In this document: piece after piece, positions 1-12,800 of the stretch | Layout of the letters: each line of letters opens with the position of its first letter | Position numbering within the stretch: the stretch's first letter is position 1 | Origin: Amphiura filiformis | Taxonomy: Eukaryota > Echinodermata > Ophiuroidea > Amphilepidida > Amphiuridae | Reading direction: 5' to 3' | DNA: 64,000 bases | Assembly: GCF_039555335.1 (NCBI RefSeq) | Contig: NC_092629.1 | Location: 4,793,912-4,857,911 of the forward strand | Program-made: the position numbers and the translations under genes | The notes under the pieces: generated by a model | The model's database searches: none | The model's input: only the letters and a program-made list of their open reading frames with translations | Told to the model about the DNA's origin: nothing

Positions 1-643
1 TCGCAGTGCAATACCGTATTAACGAACAGAGAAATCCAACTAGTCAATCTACATTTCAAAGCGTGGTTTAGATGTTCAAATAATCCTAGGAATATGTCCC
101 TGTGAAAAATATAGACCATCGAAATATTTCCTCCCGAGATTACAAAAGAATAGACACTCGCCTTTCCCCTCGAAGCACGCAGAAACTGATCATAGCGGAG
201 TGAGCGCTCATCCGTTAGGCTTTATTGAACCCGTAACAAAAAGTAGCAGAAATCGCCTTGAAGAAGGAAAAATCTGAATTTGTCACTTTTGAAAGCATTT
301 GTCATTCAAATGAGTAACTTAGTGGAATAAAATGGCATCGTGCCGAATAAGGTATCAAAGTACGCAGAACAAAATTCTCCATCTATTGACTACGTTATTC
401 TGCAATTTAGATTTAGATTTAAGGGTTCGGATACTTTTTGGGCGCAGTATATATGACAATGTGTCATGTATGGTGACTAACATCATCGGATTGTTTATTA
501 CTGGCCAGAAATTGTATTCCCAAAGTTTACTTTAACCAGATTCTTTTCGTTCTATGCACCGATGTAGGTAAACCAATACCGATTTGAAATTGATAGGTCA
601 TTACTCTCGCTTCCTCATACCGGATAGCATATTTTATTTCTCC
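1..643. other. No gene seen; AT-rich flank
   Basis: No exon with recognisable protein similarity or paired splice sites was found. TACCGTATT near position 12 matches the terminus of the TACCGTAT inverted-repeat family found elsewhere in the window, so an end of such an element may lie here. The missing N-terminal RAD17 exons were looked for and not found. Confidence 0.5.
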
Positions 644-1372
644 TACAGGGTGTTACTGAAAGAACTGTAACGTTGGAAATTGATCTATTACCTTTAAAAT
701 CCACACTACCCCTGTGGAAAGATTTATTTTGGAAATATCTGCCACATGGGAGTATGAATTTTAAATGGAATGAGCACATTAGGCAGCTCCATTTGAATTC
801 CACACACCCTCTGAGAAAGATTCAACCTGACTCTTCCCCTGAGGGAGGGCGAGTTTCAAATGAAGCTGCTATTGTGTTCATTCCGTTTGAAATTCATACT
901 CCCCCTGTGGAAGATATTTTCAAAATCTTCCACAGGGGTAGTGTGGATTTTAAATGAAATAGCACGTTGTAATTTTTGTAAATGCACTGACAACAAAAAA
1001 ACTCTAAACACATGTCAGTAACCAAATTATAAGTTTCTTTTTGAGGCCAGTTTATATATATATATATATATACGACTTTTATAGTTCATTTTTAAAAACA
1101 CTGAGCATAACCATGAAAGGTCAATGAAAAACCTTTTTTTGACAAGTGGAATGAATGAAAAGCGAGGTGTGCTTTCAAAATGTTACAGTTCAAGAATGGA
1201 ACTGGCAATTTCGAAATTCACAAATATGTAGTAGTTGTTTTATTACTTAATACCATATACAATTCCGTTTTGTTTTGTTGCCGCATTTAAATACTAAACA
1301 AAATCACATTTTCTGATTAAATACTAAACAAAATCACATTTTCTGAAGGTGTTCTTTAAGCGACACCCTGTA
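644..1372. mobile_element. Non-autonomous TIR element, TACAGGGTGT termini
   Basis: The left end TACAGGGTGT followed by CTGAAAGAAC is matched in inverse orientation by the right end GTTCTTTAAG and ACACCCTGTA. Both ends carry TA, as expected for a Tc1/mariner-type target duplication (inference). Inside are a foldback (682-960), a piece resembling the Tc1-like element at 46.3 kb (about 1000-1046), a TA dinucleotide run (about 1052-1071) and a direct duplication of about 30 bp (1287-1316 and 1317-1346). No transposase reading frame is left. Confidence 0.6.
682..960. repeat. Foldback repeat, GTGTGGAAGATT family (family A)
   Basis: Arms beginning AAATCCACACTACCCCTGTG near 682 and ending with its inverse near 945 make a long hairpin. 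The unit contains the family hallmarks: pairs of CCATTTGAAATTCACACT and CTGTGGAAGATT in both orientations. It is nested in the TACAGGGTGT element. Confidence 0.7.
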
Positions 1373-1788
1373 TCAAAATAGAACAAGGCGGGTTATTGTG
1401 GTTACGCTGCGGTAAACTGGTAATGAATTCCTAAATTACTTCCCTTTTGTTTTATTCAATCCGCCACTAGCTTTAACAAATCAATTAAATTACTTATTGC
1501 ATTAAATAGGTATTTCGTAATTTTAGTGTTTTATTTTCAAGGTATGGTTCAATAGACATCCACGAAAAAAGCTTATTTCTAACATTTTATTTGAAGAAAA
1601 AAAGTTTCAAGGCCTTTATCAAATGCATTTTACAGCTTTAAAATAAAAAATTCCCTACCTGACCCTAATTCTTTTATGTTACGCCAATTAAACAATTATT
1701 GAAGCCTTACATTACCATATCATTCATGAACTGAAATATAGTATGTGCAAACATCAAATATGTGTAAACAATCGTGGTAGCCAATTGT

Positions 1789-3590
1789 TATACCCGTATG
1801 CGAAGCATGAACGGGTATATTGCCATTCTATGGTTTCTTCTCCTTCTCCTTCTCCTTTTCCTCCATCAAACACAACATTCTGTCAAGGCTAGCGCTAAAA
1901 CTACAAGGGCCACAGGGCCCATATGTGGTACACTTATGGGCCCTACCCCATAGATTTATCCTTTGCCCATCTTGGCCCCAGAGGTCAAGGTCACAGGCCC
2001 CAGGGGCCCAAATGTAAAAATACAAAGCATGCCGTTTCTCATCAAATGAAGCAGCCTCAGGGGCCTGAGTTGGTACACTGATAGCCCCAGGGGTACTCTA
2101 TATATACAAGTATACATGAACCCCATATGTCATATATTATGGGCCCCAGGGCCCCAAATGTTAAAACAAGGGGTAACAGATTGACAAAGCTAGCGCTAAA
2201 ACTACAAGGGCCCCAGGGCCCATATGTAGTACACTTATGGGCCCTACCCAGAGATTTATCCTTTGCACATCTGGGCCCCAGAGGTCAAGGTCACGGGCCC
2301 CAGGGGCCCAAATGTAAAAATACAAAGCATGCGGTTTCTCATTAAATGAAGCAGCCTCGGGCCCTGAGTTGGTACACTGATAGAGCCAGGGGTACTCTAT
2401 ATATACAAGTATACATGAGTCCCATATGTCATATATTATGGGCCCCAGGGCCCCAGATGTTAAAATAAGGGGCAACAGGTTAACAAGGCTAGCTATAAAA
2501 CTATAAGGGCACTAAGGCTCATATGTGGCACATGTATGGGCCCTAAGTTGTAATGTGTCTTCTGCCCATTTTGGCCCCAGATGTTTAAGGCTAGGGGCCC
2601 CAGAGGCCCAAATGTTAAAACAAAGGGCCGGTCGTTTCTCAACAAATAAAGTAGCGACAGGGTTTAGGTTTGGTACACTAATAGGTCTTCAGCATTATAT
2701 TGTTTTATGTATATATGAACCCTATGTGTCACATAATATGGGCCCCAGGGCCCCAAACGCTAAAACATAGGGCCGGTCGTTACTCAGTAAATAAAGCAGC
2801 TACAATGTCCAGCTTGAGTCTGCTGATAGCACTTGAGAAGTATATTTCAACATATGCACAGAGCCCCATAAGTCAAATATTATGGGCCCCAGGCCCCAAA
2901 TGTTAAATCAAAGGGCGGCCATTTTTCACCAAAGCTCAAAGTTTGTACACAGACTGCACCTGAGAATTATATTGTTATATGTACATATGAGCCCCATATG
3001 TCACATAATATGGGCCCAGGGCCCCACACGCTAAAACATAGGGCCAGCCGTTACTCAGTAAATAAAGCAGCTACAGTGCCCAGCTTAAGTCTACTGATAG
3101 CACTTGAGAATTATACTTCAACATGTGTACATGAGCCTCATAAGTCAAATATTATGGGCCAGGGCCCCAAATGTTAAAAAGGGCTGTCCGTTTATCATCA
3201 AATAAAAGCAACTTCAGGGCTCGGAGTTTGTACACAGATTGCACCTGCGAATTATATTGTTAATAACACCCACCCCATCCCATTCACAGACAATTGCGTA
3301 ATTATAATAATATAGATGACAGAAACGTTAAGGCTGTTCCAGTTAAATTACATACCCATTGGCTGTTCTATTTAATTTACATACTCCCTCTGAAATGGCT
3401 GTTCCATTTAATTTACATACTCCCTCTGGAATAGCTTTCCCTAATCAAATTGCACATTGTGAATTTCAATCTATCAAATTGCATAGCTTCACTGTGAATT
3501 AGAGAGACTGACAACAGCAACCTAAGTCCTCAGCAAATAAGGACTGTAAGTTTGTGTAAACCGATAACATGCGGGTATAGCCGTATTTGT
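1789..3590. repeat. GGGCCCC-rich tandem array with hairpin start
   Basis: The region opens with an imperfect palindrome (1789-1819, TATACCCG arms around GCGAAGC). It continues as at least four diverged units of about 270-300 bp, each with GGGCCCCAGG(G)GCCC blocks, a CATATGTCATATATTATGGGCC segment and a 'GGTACACTGATAG' segment. The right end has GCGGGTATA near 3570, an inverse partner of the opening. A hairpin end plus central tandem repeats recalls pearl/Helitron-like non-autonomous elements, but no diagnostic Helitron terminus was proven. Reading frames in the array are repeats, not genes. Confidence 0.7.
3330..3450. repeat. Short direct repeat, three units
   Basis: Three imperfect copies of a unit of about 30-40 bp with GGCTGTTCCATTTAATTTAC, the last two followed by ATACTCCCTCTG. 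It lies at the right side of the GGGCCCC array. Confidence 0.6.
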
Positions 3591-3808
3591 GTACAAATAT
3601 ATAGCCTTCTAGTTTAAATTCTCGTTGTGGCGGGGATTTACTGAGATAAACTTAAAGGGATTGATATCATACCTCCCATACAAACATTTTGAAACTTAAA
3701 AGTAAGGAGTCATTTGCAAACAAAATATAAAATCTAGCAGTCAAAACTACATGCTGTAGTTGAGATTGTGATTAATACTTTAATTTGTATTGTTTTTGTT
3801 TCTTTCAG

Positions 3809-3878
3809 CTTTAACCCGGTGGCTCCTACAAGTATGGCTAAAGTCATGTTAAGAATAGCGAACAAAGAGGCATTACAG
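3809..3878 (+). CDS. RAD17: RAD17 exon (visible exon 1)
   Basis: The exon is bordered by TTTCAG and GTAAAC. It starts with the last base of a split codon, then encodes FNPVAPTSMAKVMLRIANKE and ends ALQ in phase 0. This matches the segment of Rad17 just before the sensor-2 region. The immediately preceding exon was not found in 1-3808. Confidence 0.93.
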
Positions 3879-6800
3879 GTAAACAAACATTTTGTTTGAA
3901 ATCCACACCCCCGCTGTGGAAGATTTAGAGAAAGTCCCACAGAGGGAGCATGGGTATCAAATAGACAATTGGGTAACCTCCATTTGAAATCCAGTTGTGA
4001 CAGATATATAGAGGTACCTTTAAAGCCCTTAATGGGGGAGTATTGGTTTCAAAATAATTAATTAACCCTGACCAAACAAACTCTCTGTGTGAAAGACTTT
4101 TCTTAAATCTTCCACAGGGATATGGCAGATCTCAAATGGAATAGCCTGGTTTTGGACAAGTTAATGACAAATACACCCAAAGGTAATACTCCCAAATGTC
4201 TCATAAATACACCCAAAGGTATTTGGAATACACCCAAATGTTTCATAATTACACCCAAAGGTACTAGGAATTCACCCAATTGTCTCATAAATACACCCAA
4301 AGGTATTTAGAATACACCCAAATGGCTCATAAATACACCCAAAGGTATTAAGAATACACCCAAATGCCTCCTTTGGCCTGTTTGGATCAGGTCGTTTTTA
4401 CACAATAAACAAGGGCATGTGCAGCGGCCAGTCCTAAACATTCCTGGTAGTAACTGTAGTATTAGATTTAGAGTAAGAATTTGGGTAATGACAAGTAAAA
4501 AGTGGGGGGGGCAGGGGACGTGCCTTTTGAGGAGATCAAGAGCAATCTCTCTCTCTACTGCTCTCCTTAAATCTGATAAAGGAGAGTGATTTTTAGCTCT
4601 CCTTAGTTTTCTCTCCTTACATTATATTGTAAATGTCCTAAACAGCTCTCCTTGAAGGCTCCAGAAGAGCAAGACAGTCCTGGGGGAGGGGGGAGTAAGG
4701 ATAACTAAATTTTCAAATTATTTCTTTCGGCCAGTAGCCTTTATTTTGCTATTAGTAAATTGATTTTTTTAAAGTCCAATAATTTACTCATGTTTTAGAC
4801 GTTTCATCTTCCGATTGAAAGACTTGGAAGAAATTTGTCAATTTTGCCCCCTGAAATTCACTTTGCCCCCGAAAAAAATTCCTGGTGCCGCCTCTGCCAA
4901 ACAATAACATGATTTTGCTGTGACACATGGTCTGTGATGGCGGACTTGATTATTTCGTCGACTGACTCCTGTCATACAACTCAAGAGTTGAACACTCTGG
5001 AGATGAGAGTTGGATCGCATTACTGATGATGAAGTCCTCCGATCGGAAGATGAAATGTCTAAAACATTAGTAAATTATTGGACTTGTAAAGCATAATTTA
5101 CCAATAGTATGATACCTAACAGTCCTGATGAACTTATTCAAGTAACCTTTATTTGGTTTTCAACAGGGTAAACTCAAGTGCTATGTTCCTTCCAAGTCTA
5201 CAATAGAAGCCTTAGCCAGTGCAAGTTGCGGCGATATTAGAAGTGCAATCAACTCATTACAGTTTGCTTGTCTTAAAGGTGAGTGTCTCATACACATGGA
5301 AAAGTACCTACATTAACTCTGCACTCTTGTGTGTGATACGTATAGATACAAGCATTAGTCAGCGCAAGCTAGACTAATTCCAATCAGCTGTCTTCACTGC
5401 GCATGTACTATGTTATGCTTCGTAGTGACGACTGATTAACTTACAGTCCATATTGTGACGGACTTCTGAAAAATATTAAAAGCGACTTTGGTTGTGCGCC
5501 ATGGTCGTGCTCTGAAGTTCTAAAAACAACAAACTCGGTCAAAAGGTCAATTTGGACACAATTGTACATGCTCGATGCCACAGGAATCCTGTTGCAAAAT
5601 CTGTCACTTTTTTCCACATAGTTTTCTCAGTCGTCAATCCAGAAGGTTGAAGAATGAGGGCAGTAGTCTACAGTGCAAGCTATGGTGATTGTCTCATGCC
5701 CATGGCAAAGTTACCTGACCTTTGTGGGTCTGTTTATGAGATCGATACCTCCCTTTCTTTTGAGTTGCTTATCCTATATTCTTATTAGTGGGCGTGTTTG
5801 TAAAGAATTCACATAATTTGATTGATTTCGGGTGTGTATAATATATAACACAACAGTGAAAAGTGATATAAGATGTTGATCCTCAATGATTGCGCGATAA
5901 TGCGCTTGCGTAATACACATGCGCCAACTAAGAACGGGGTTCAGCGGCTTAGATGTTTGTGACAGTTTCGTTTGTTTAAAACAAAGGGATGTCCTCACAA
6001 AAGTAACTTTATTTTTTTCTGAAAAAAGTGGTTTTACTTATAGAAACTGAACAAGAATGTGAATAAAAGATAGATTTAATCTTTTGCCAGTCCAATATCC
6101 TGTTATAATGGATAAGCTGGCTAATATTTTTTATTGTAGTTACCCGGTACTCAAAATATTGGCCAGCCCATCCATAATGACATGATATAGGTCTTGAGGT
6201 AAGACCAACAATATCTCAAAATAAGGAGTTTTCTACATTCCCCATCCCAAGCATCATGACACCTGTTATGTTATATCAAGCCTGGGTATCTCCTTTATAG
6301 AATCCATACCTGTAAGTGGAGAGCGTGGCCTAAAGGTTAGGGTACTTGCCTTTAGTGCATGAGGTCCCGGGTCCAATTCCCAGCTGCAGATTAAATTCAG
6401 ACTTCCGCTCTCCCCATGGTTCATTTAGAATTGGGTAAATGAGCACCGGCATTCTTAAATACTGGGAAGGTAACAGACTCGCTGTTGAAGAGGTGTGGCG
6501 ATCCACCCACAGCAACATTTCATGGTGGAATCTAATCGCTAATGAAAGATTGGTGGGCACTCCATCCTGTATAAAAATGCAGGTTCAACTCCTTTACCTT
6601 AATTACTCCATAATTAGAATTGTTCTCTCTTTTGTTTCTTCCCATACAGACACAAGAGATCTTAGTGCTCTGTTAGATATGAAGCAATCATCCTCCTCAT
6701 CCCATGGTAAAGCAACAAAGAGTGGTAAACAGACATCGTCTAGGAGAGGGAAGAAGGAGAAATCAGAAGATGACAGTGATAGGGCCTTGTCTGCAATCGG

Positions 6801-9800
6801 AGGCAAGGATACATCATTGTTTCTGTTCCGTGCCTTAGGAAAAATACTATACTGCAAACGTAAGTGATGCCTATGGCACCTGACAACCTAGATCAGTAGA
6901 TAGGTGCTGGTTGAACTTTCAACAGTCAGTGTATGTCAAAATTATCTAATTGACAAATAGATAATGGGTGGTGGTGCTCTGTGCCACCCACCAATAAACA
7001 ATTATTTTGGTGTTGCCACCCAACAATCATATTACTTACAAAATGTGTTAACCATCAAATTTTCAAAGAATCAGTGGGTAAAAACTGGATTATTGCTTGC
7101 GTCGCAACAGCTTTAAGTATGTACTGATGTCACGGCCAAACTTGAGGTAATATGAAGTATAGGACAGTCACAAGTCTGTAAGCGTTTGTTCAAGTTGTGG
7201 AGTGAGAAAACTTGTTAGGCTCTGCTCGTCTCTAGTTTGGCTCGTATATTATGCAGACCATGTAATCTGACATGAATTTCATTGATTTATTTCAGGAAAC
7301 CCCAAGTCTGATGATGACCCAGTGTTACCAGATCATTTATCACATCATGATAGGGATCCACTCAAGATTAACCCTGAGGTATGTATGTTATGGGGACCTT
7401 ATTATCATTGGGCTATTCTAGATGACATCCACACCCCCATGAAAGACACGACCTTAATCTCCCACACGGGGTGAAGATTTCAAATGGAGTCATGCATTCA
7501 GGTTTCAACCTGGAATAGCCTATTTGGATGACTGTTTGGTCACCTGTATGGTTTTGAGTTAGTAAACAACGGCAAATAAGGATGAGAGTTCATGGTTTGC
7601 TATCTGTTTAAACATACTTTTTACTCTTGTCACTGTAAACCACAAATTGCTCACTAAATGATTTTAAGAACACCCTCCTAGCCAGGTTCACAGCTGGGTA
7701 TAATCCCTGGCACATGCCAGTGTAAATCAAATATCACTTAACCCCCGCCATGTTTTGCAGATCTTTATATTATGTGTATACAACATGACTGATCAGTGAT
7801 CACTTGCCTTGTATGCCAAGAGGGCTGTTAATCGGTCAGTGCCACAGTATGTTTTGGCTAACACACACACATGAGCAGTAAGAATTTCAACCTTTAGCTT
7901 CATTCACAATTTTGTAGAGTTTTATGAGATGATGTTGTGGAAGCTAACAGATATTTATTCATGTATTTATTTATTTGTCCTCAGCATGTTTTGACAAACA
8001 CACACATGAGCAGTGAAAATTTCAACCTCTACCTTCATCAGAATTACCTCGAGTTTTATGAACCTTTAGATGATGTTGTAGAAGCTAGCAGATATTTCAG
8101 CGACGCTGACTTCCTGGCTTCTGATTGGACGGTGAGTCAATTAATGGGCTATCCATACACCCTATGGAAAACACAACCTTAATGTTCCACACAGGGAGTG
8201 TGAATTTCAAATGGGATATACCTGAATGGGTGATTCCATTTCATTGGGATTAAGGTCATATTTGCCATAGGGGTGTAGGGATTTCAAATGCAGTAGCCCT
8301 ATGGTGTTACAGAATCTGATATAAATATTGAAATCATTTGTATGTGCGTAACATTACATGCCATGGTACATGTAAGAGTGGGGGAAATAATTCATTTGAA
8401 ACTCTCACTGTAGTATATGAATACCCCATGGGGTCTTGTACTATTCCGTATATATGTTGATCATAGTGTGATATATTGTGCTGATAGTCATTATAGCATA
8501 GGTCGGCATTATGTGAGTATGCAATCAGTAGCAGCTAGGAGTCTCATTCATTTCAACAGTACCGTATTCATTCCAATAAGCGCCCATGCCCCAATAAGCG
8601 CCCACCCAGGGTATATTCAATTTGCTAAAGGGTACCATTAATGTTGGAAGTGACAGATAGATGTTGATATAGTGAAATAGCTGGAGGACTACACATCCGG
8701 TGTAAACTTGCAATACATTTTCTACATCAGAAAAGCTACTAGAACGTCTCAGGACCCTTTTATAACATACATAAATTCATCTCTAATAATCGCTTCTCAC
8801 AAAAAATTAGGTAAACCAGGTAAAAAAATAAGCGCCCACCCAAAATGACTTTGTTAAGCGCCCTGGGCGCTTATTGGAATGAATACGGTAGTTGAAGTAG
8901 ACATAATGCTACAAGCACAGTTAATTTGTTATTATTGTGTTCATTGTCATTATAGCATAGGACGGCATTACGTGAGTATGGGGCATCAGTAGCAGCTAGG
9001 AGTCTCATTCATTTCAACAGTGGTAGGAGTAGACATAATGCTACAAGCACAGGAAAGTGGCGACCACTACATAAGCCTGAATGGTTTGAAGTCTTCAGAA
9101 AAGTAAGCTATTAATAAAATAATGTGTCATTTATCCGTCCGTATCAAAGATTTGACCCAAAGAGTACCGGCTTGACCATTGTTTGCGTGTTTGCTAATGG
9201 ATGGCAAAATAGTGTAGCTCTGGATTATTGTGTCATACTGTGTGTTGATAACACACGCTAAGTTGTACGTGCACTAACATTTTCAATATTCAAGCCACAG
9301 AATTAGAGAAGGAGAACCGGGACTCCCTACACCGCCACGCATACAATCACACCGTCAGCTATGGGGAGAAAATTGGGGTATTCGGGTCCTTGCCGACGGT
9401 GCACGGAGACGAACGAAAACAATTCTCGTCTCATCTGAAGAGTCTTGGTACAAGGCAGCGTGCAGGTCGCATCAAGTGCGTCTCTCAAATGCGCACATCA
9501 TCCATGCCACGCTTGCATGACGACGAATGCCTCAAGCGCATTCCGAGGGAAACCGAATACCCCCAATTTTTGCCCTATGCCTGTATCAAGATGGTGGTCG
9601 AGTCCTGGTTCTCTGGTTTTAATTCTGTGGTTCAAGCTCAAAGACACAAAATATTGTTTGATTTTGTGCTCTTGCAGATAAATGTAGGAGGTATACTTGT
9701 TTTGTCTCCATGTTTGACAAATAAAAAGGGTGCATTTGTTGTAGCATTACGCATTGGGCAATTATGAGTTGGTTGTCTCTGACTCTAATCTCTATGATAC

Positions 9801-12800
9801 GTATGGATACACGAAGACAGAGAGTGTTCTTTTACCTCCTGGTTTATCCCATGTAAGAAACTAGGGGAATGTTGCTTGCAATAGTTTAAGCCCTGAAATA
9901 CGAGGCGCAAGGAGCAAATTTGCCCTCGTAAAGCCACCAATTGCTACTGGTCCTTGTAGTTTTGCACTTGATGTAGAACTTCTGGTATGCTGTATTGTAT
10001 ATGCAGAAAAGGATTTACTATTTGAAAATTACTCCTGTTTCTTCAAAAATTGCTCATGGTTCTTGTAAAATCCAGGAGCAATGTTCAAAAACAAATTGCT
10101 CCCGGTTCCAATCTGCTTATTTCAAGGCTTGGTTCTTTCGTATGTGTGTAAAAATCATGTTCAGATTTTTTCTAAATAAAAAGTAACCCTGATAGGAGAG
10201 GTGTTAACGATCTGTGATATGGTTGACACAAATCTCTGATCAGCCATCCTAGAGCCAATGGGATATTACAGTTAAAAGACATGACCTTAATCTCCTACAC
10301 AGGGGGTGTAGATTTCATATGGAGTCACACATTCAGGTAACCCTATTTGAAATTCACACTATGTACATATGAGGTGTATGGATTTCTTTTGGAATAACCC
10401 ATAATGGGTCAGAGTCATCGGAAGGTTGTGGATTCAAATCCCAGTGCTGTCATTATAATTAGAAAAGGCACTTTTACCTCTATTGTCTCACAACTCACTA
10501 GGTGTATAAATGGGTACCGGCATATACAGTGCTGGGAAGGTAAACAAAATCATTGTGCGAGGGACACCCCACACGGACAAAAACAAGTTAATTTAAGGGG
10601 TCTGATCATCTCTGATGGCCCAAACACCCAAGAAAAACAATGTGCATTTTGTGACCTGAGCATTGCTTCATCAAGACTGTTAACTTTACTTTACCTTTAG
10701 CCTCTCAGCCCCATCCCACCCTAGGTAATTCAAGCATATTACAAATCCTGGTCCTTTTCCTTGTATGCTATATCACATGCAGTAAATTAATACTCTACTT
10801 GCTGGCTACAGACTTCACCATAAAGAGTCCCCGTTTTGCGATACTTTCTCAAAATATCAAGAGCTCGCTCAAATCCACTAAACTAATATTGGGCTTGTTT
10901 GTACTCATTTTAATGCATTTTTCATATGGTCATGAAAATGTACAATTTGAATTTTTTTAAAGAAATTTGAAACTTGTCGCCTGCAGGCGACACCCATGTG
11001 GAGAGGATTATCATGTTGTCTGTTTGTTATTTTCAGTATCGGGAGAGCTGTGCCGGTGCTAAAGGTTTATTTGTGGGTCACTGTTGGACACCAGTAGACT
11101 TACAGACCCAGTTGTTACCATATCTAGCTATCATAAATATACCACTTAAAAACCCAGGTATGTATATGTAAGATATGTACAGTTTTTTGAAATGTAAAAG
11201 ATTGGAATGCTGAAAGTGTGCAGATTATTCTAAGCAAAAAATTGTAAAAATATGACCATATGAGTTGGTTTTCCAGACCATCACAGCATGTTATTTGTAT
11301 TTATGTACTTTGTAAACAAGAGAAAATTGAACAAGCTCTGAAGTTTCTGATTAACTTGAAAACAACATTAATTAAGGATGTTTTAATTGCCCTTGAAATC
11401 CCCCAAATGAATAGCCAAGTTAAATCTATCTGGACATTTCTCGCAGCTACACAGAAATACATGTATTGTCAAATATCAATGCATTGGGGTATTCCAGTTG
11501 AAATCCATTTACCCCCTAATGGAAAACATGACCTGTGATTACCTCAATGTGCGACTCCATTTTAAAGTTGGAATAGCCGATTGGTAACTCTTTTTGCACA
11601 TTGTTATAGCAATGAAAAATAAGTAAATTATCTCTTGGAGTGAGGCAAGATATCTGTGTATATCCTCTAAATTAGCCCTGTAAATTCAATTAAATAATGG
11701 CAAAAAAATGGTTTGGGTCTGATGGCCCTTTCAATCAAACTACCCATGGTCTGTGATTGATTACCATAACTTCCTTAGTAATGCTAAGCACTTCTTCAAA
11801 GCATTTTCCACCCTGATGTGGCAGGGACGTCAAAGCGTTGAGGCAGCTGTTTCGCGCTCGCATCTTTGCGGCATCTTTGAGCATGTGCGTGTGTAAGCCA
11901 GCACTTTGAGCAAACACTAGCGATTTGTAGTTGCGCCCAATGAAATGTGCACTGACGTCACTGCCACATCAGGGTGCAAAATGCTTTAGTAGTAATACTA
12001 TCCTAACCAATCACAGGTCGTTGTGAGTTTGATTGACAGGTTATGTCTGACGTGAACAAGTCTGTATTTCTGCCTTAGAATATTTACACAGAGTTTTACT
12101 GATTTTAACCTTTAAACTTTTCAGGTCAAATAGCCTATCTACAGGAACTGACGAGATACTCTTCCAAGCAGCTGATGGCCAGAGGGTAGGTATTGTATTT
12201 TATTAATCACTTCCTCTTGGTATAATTTTCGGGCTCATTTATACATACTTTTCCATGGTGTGTTTATAGTGACTGCGTACTTAGCAGCAGCTTCGACCTT
12301 ATTGACCGGGTGCTTATACACTCGGTTTCAGTGAAGGACGGCAGTCCCTTGCTCAGATTGATTAATGAGCGTGAAGATTTGCGTGTCCTTCAAGGGCGCC
12401 GACCAACGTTTCGATGCATATTCGGCCAATCAGATTATCGATTTGTTGCTGTGATTGTCAGATGATTGATTCAGCCAATCAGAAGCCCACTTCAGTGCTT
12501 AAGCTCTGCACGCTCTCAAAGTGTAAACAAGTGCCCTTCTTCTGTGCCAAAAACTATAGTGTAATCTTCCACACAGGGAGTGTGAATTTCAAATAGAGTC
12601 GTCCATTTCGGTAACCCATTTGAAATTCACACTCTTAGTGTGTGGAAGATTAAGGTCATCACTCATTTCAGTAACCAACCCCATTTGAAAATTCACACTC
12701 CCTGTGTGGAAGATTAAGGTCATGTCTGCCATAGGGGTGTATGGATTTCAATTGTAATAGCCTATTGAAATACCCTGTTAAAGCTATTGTTATTTAATAC

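Noticed and set aside
1820-2906. Several overlapping open frames on both strands rich in GP/GPQ
   Set aside because: They lie in the GGGCCCC tandem array; the proteins are translations of the repeat and recur in each unit.
4103-4310. Open frames with repeated MRHLGVF or NTPKG
   Set aside because: They translate the ACACCCAAA minisatellite; the same applies to the SFGCIPQ frames at 27679-28232.
9390-9767. 125-codon open frame in a RAD17 intron
   Set aside because: No recognisable similarity, no splice support, and the transcript strand is occupied by RAD17.
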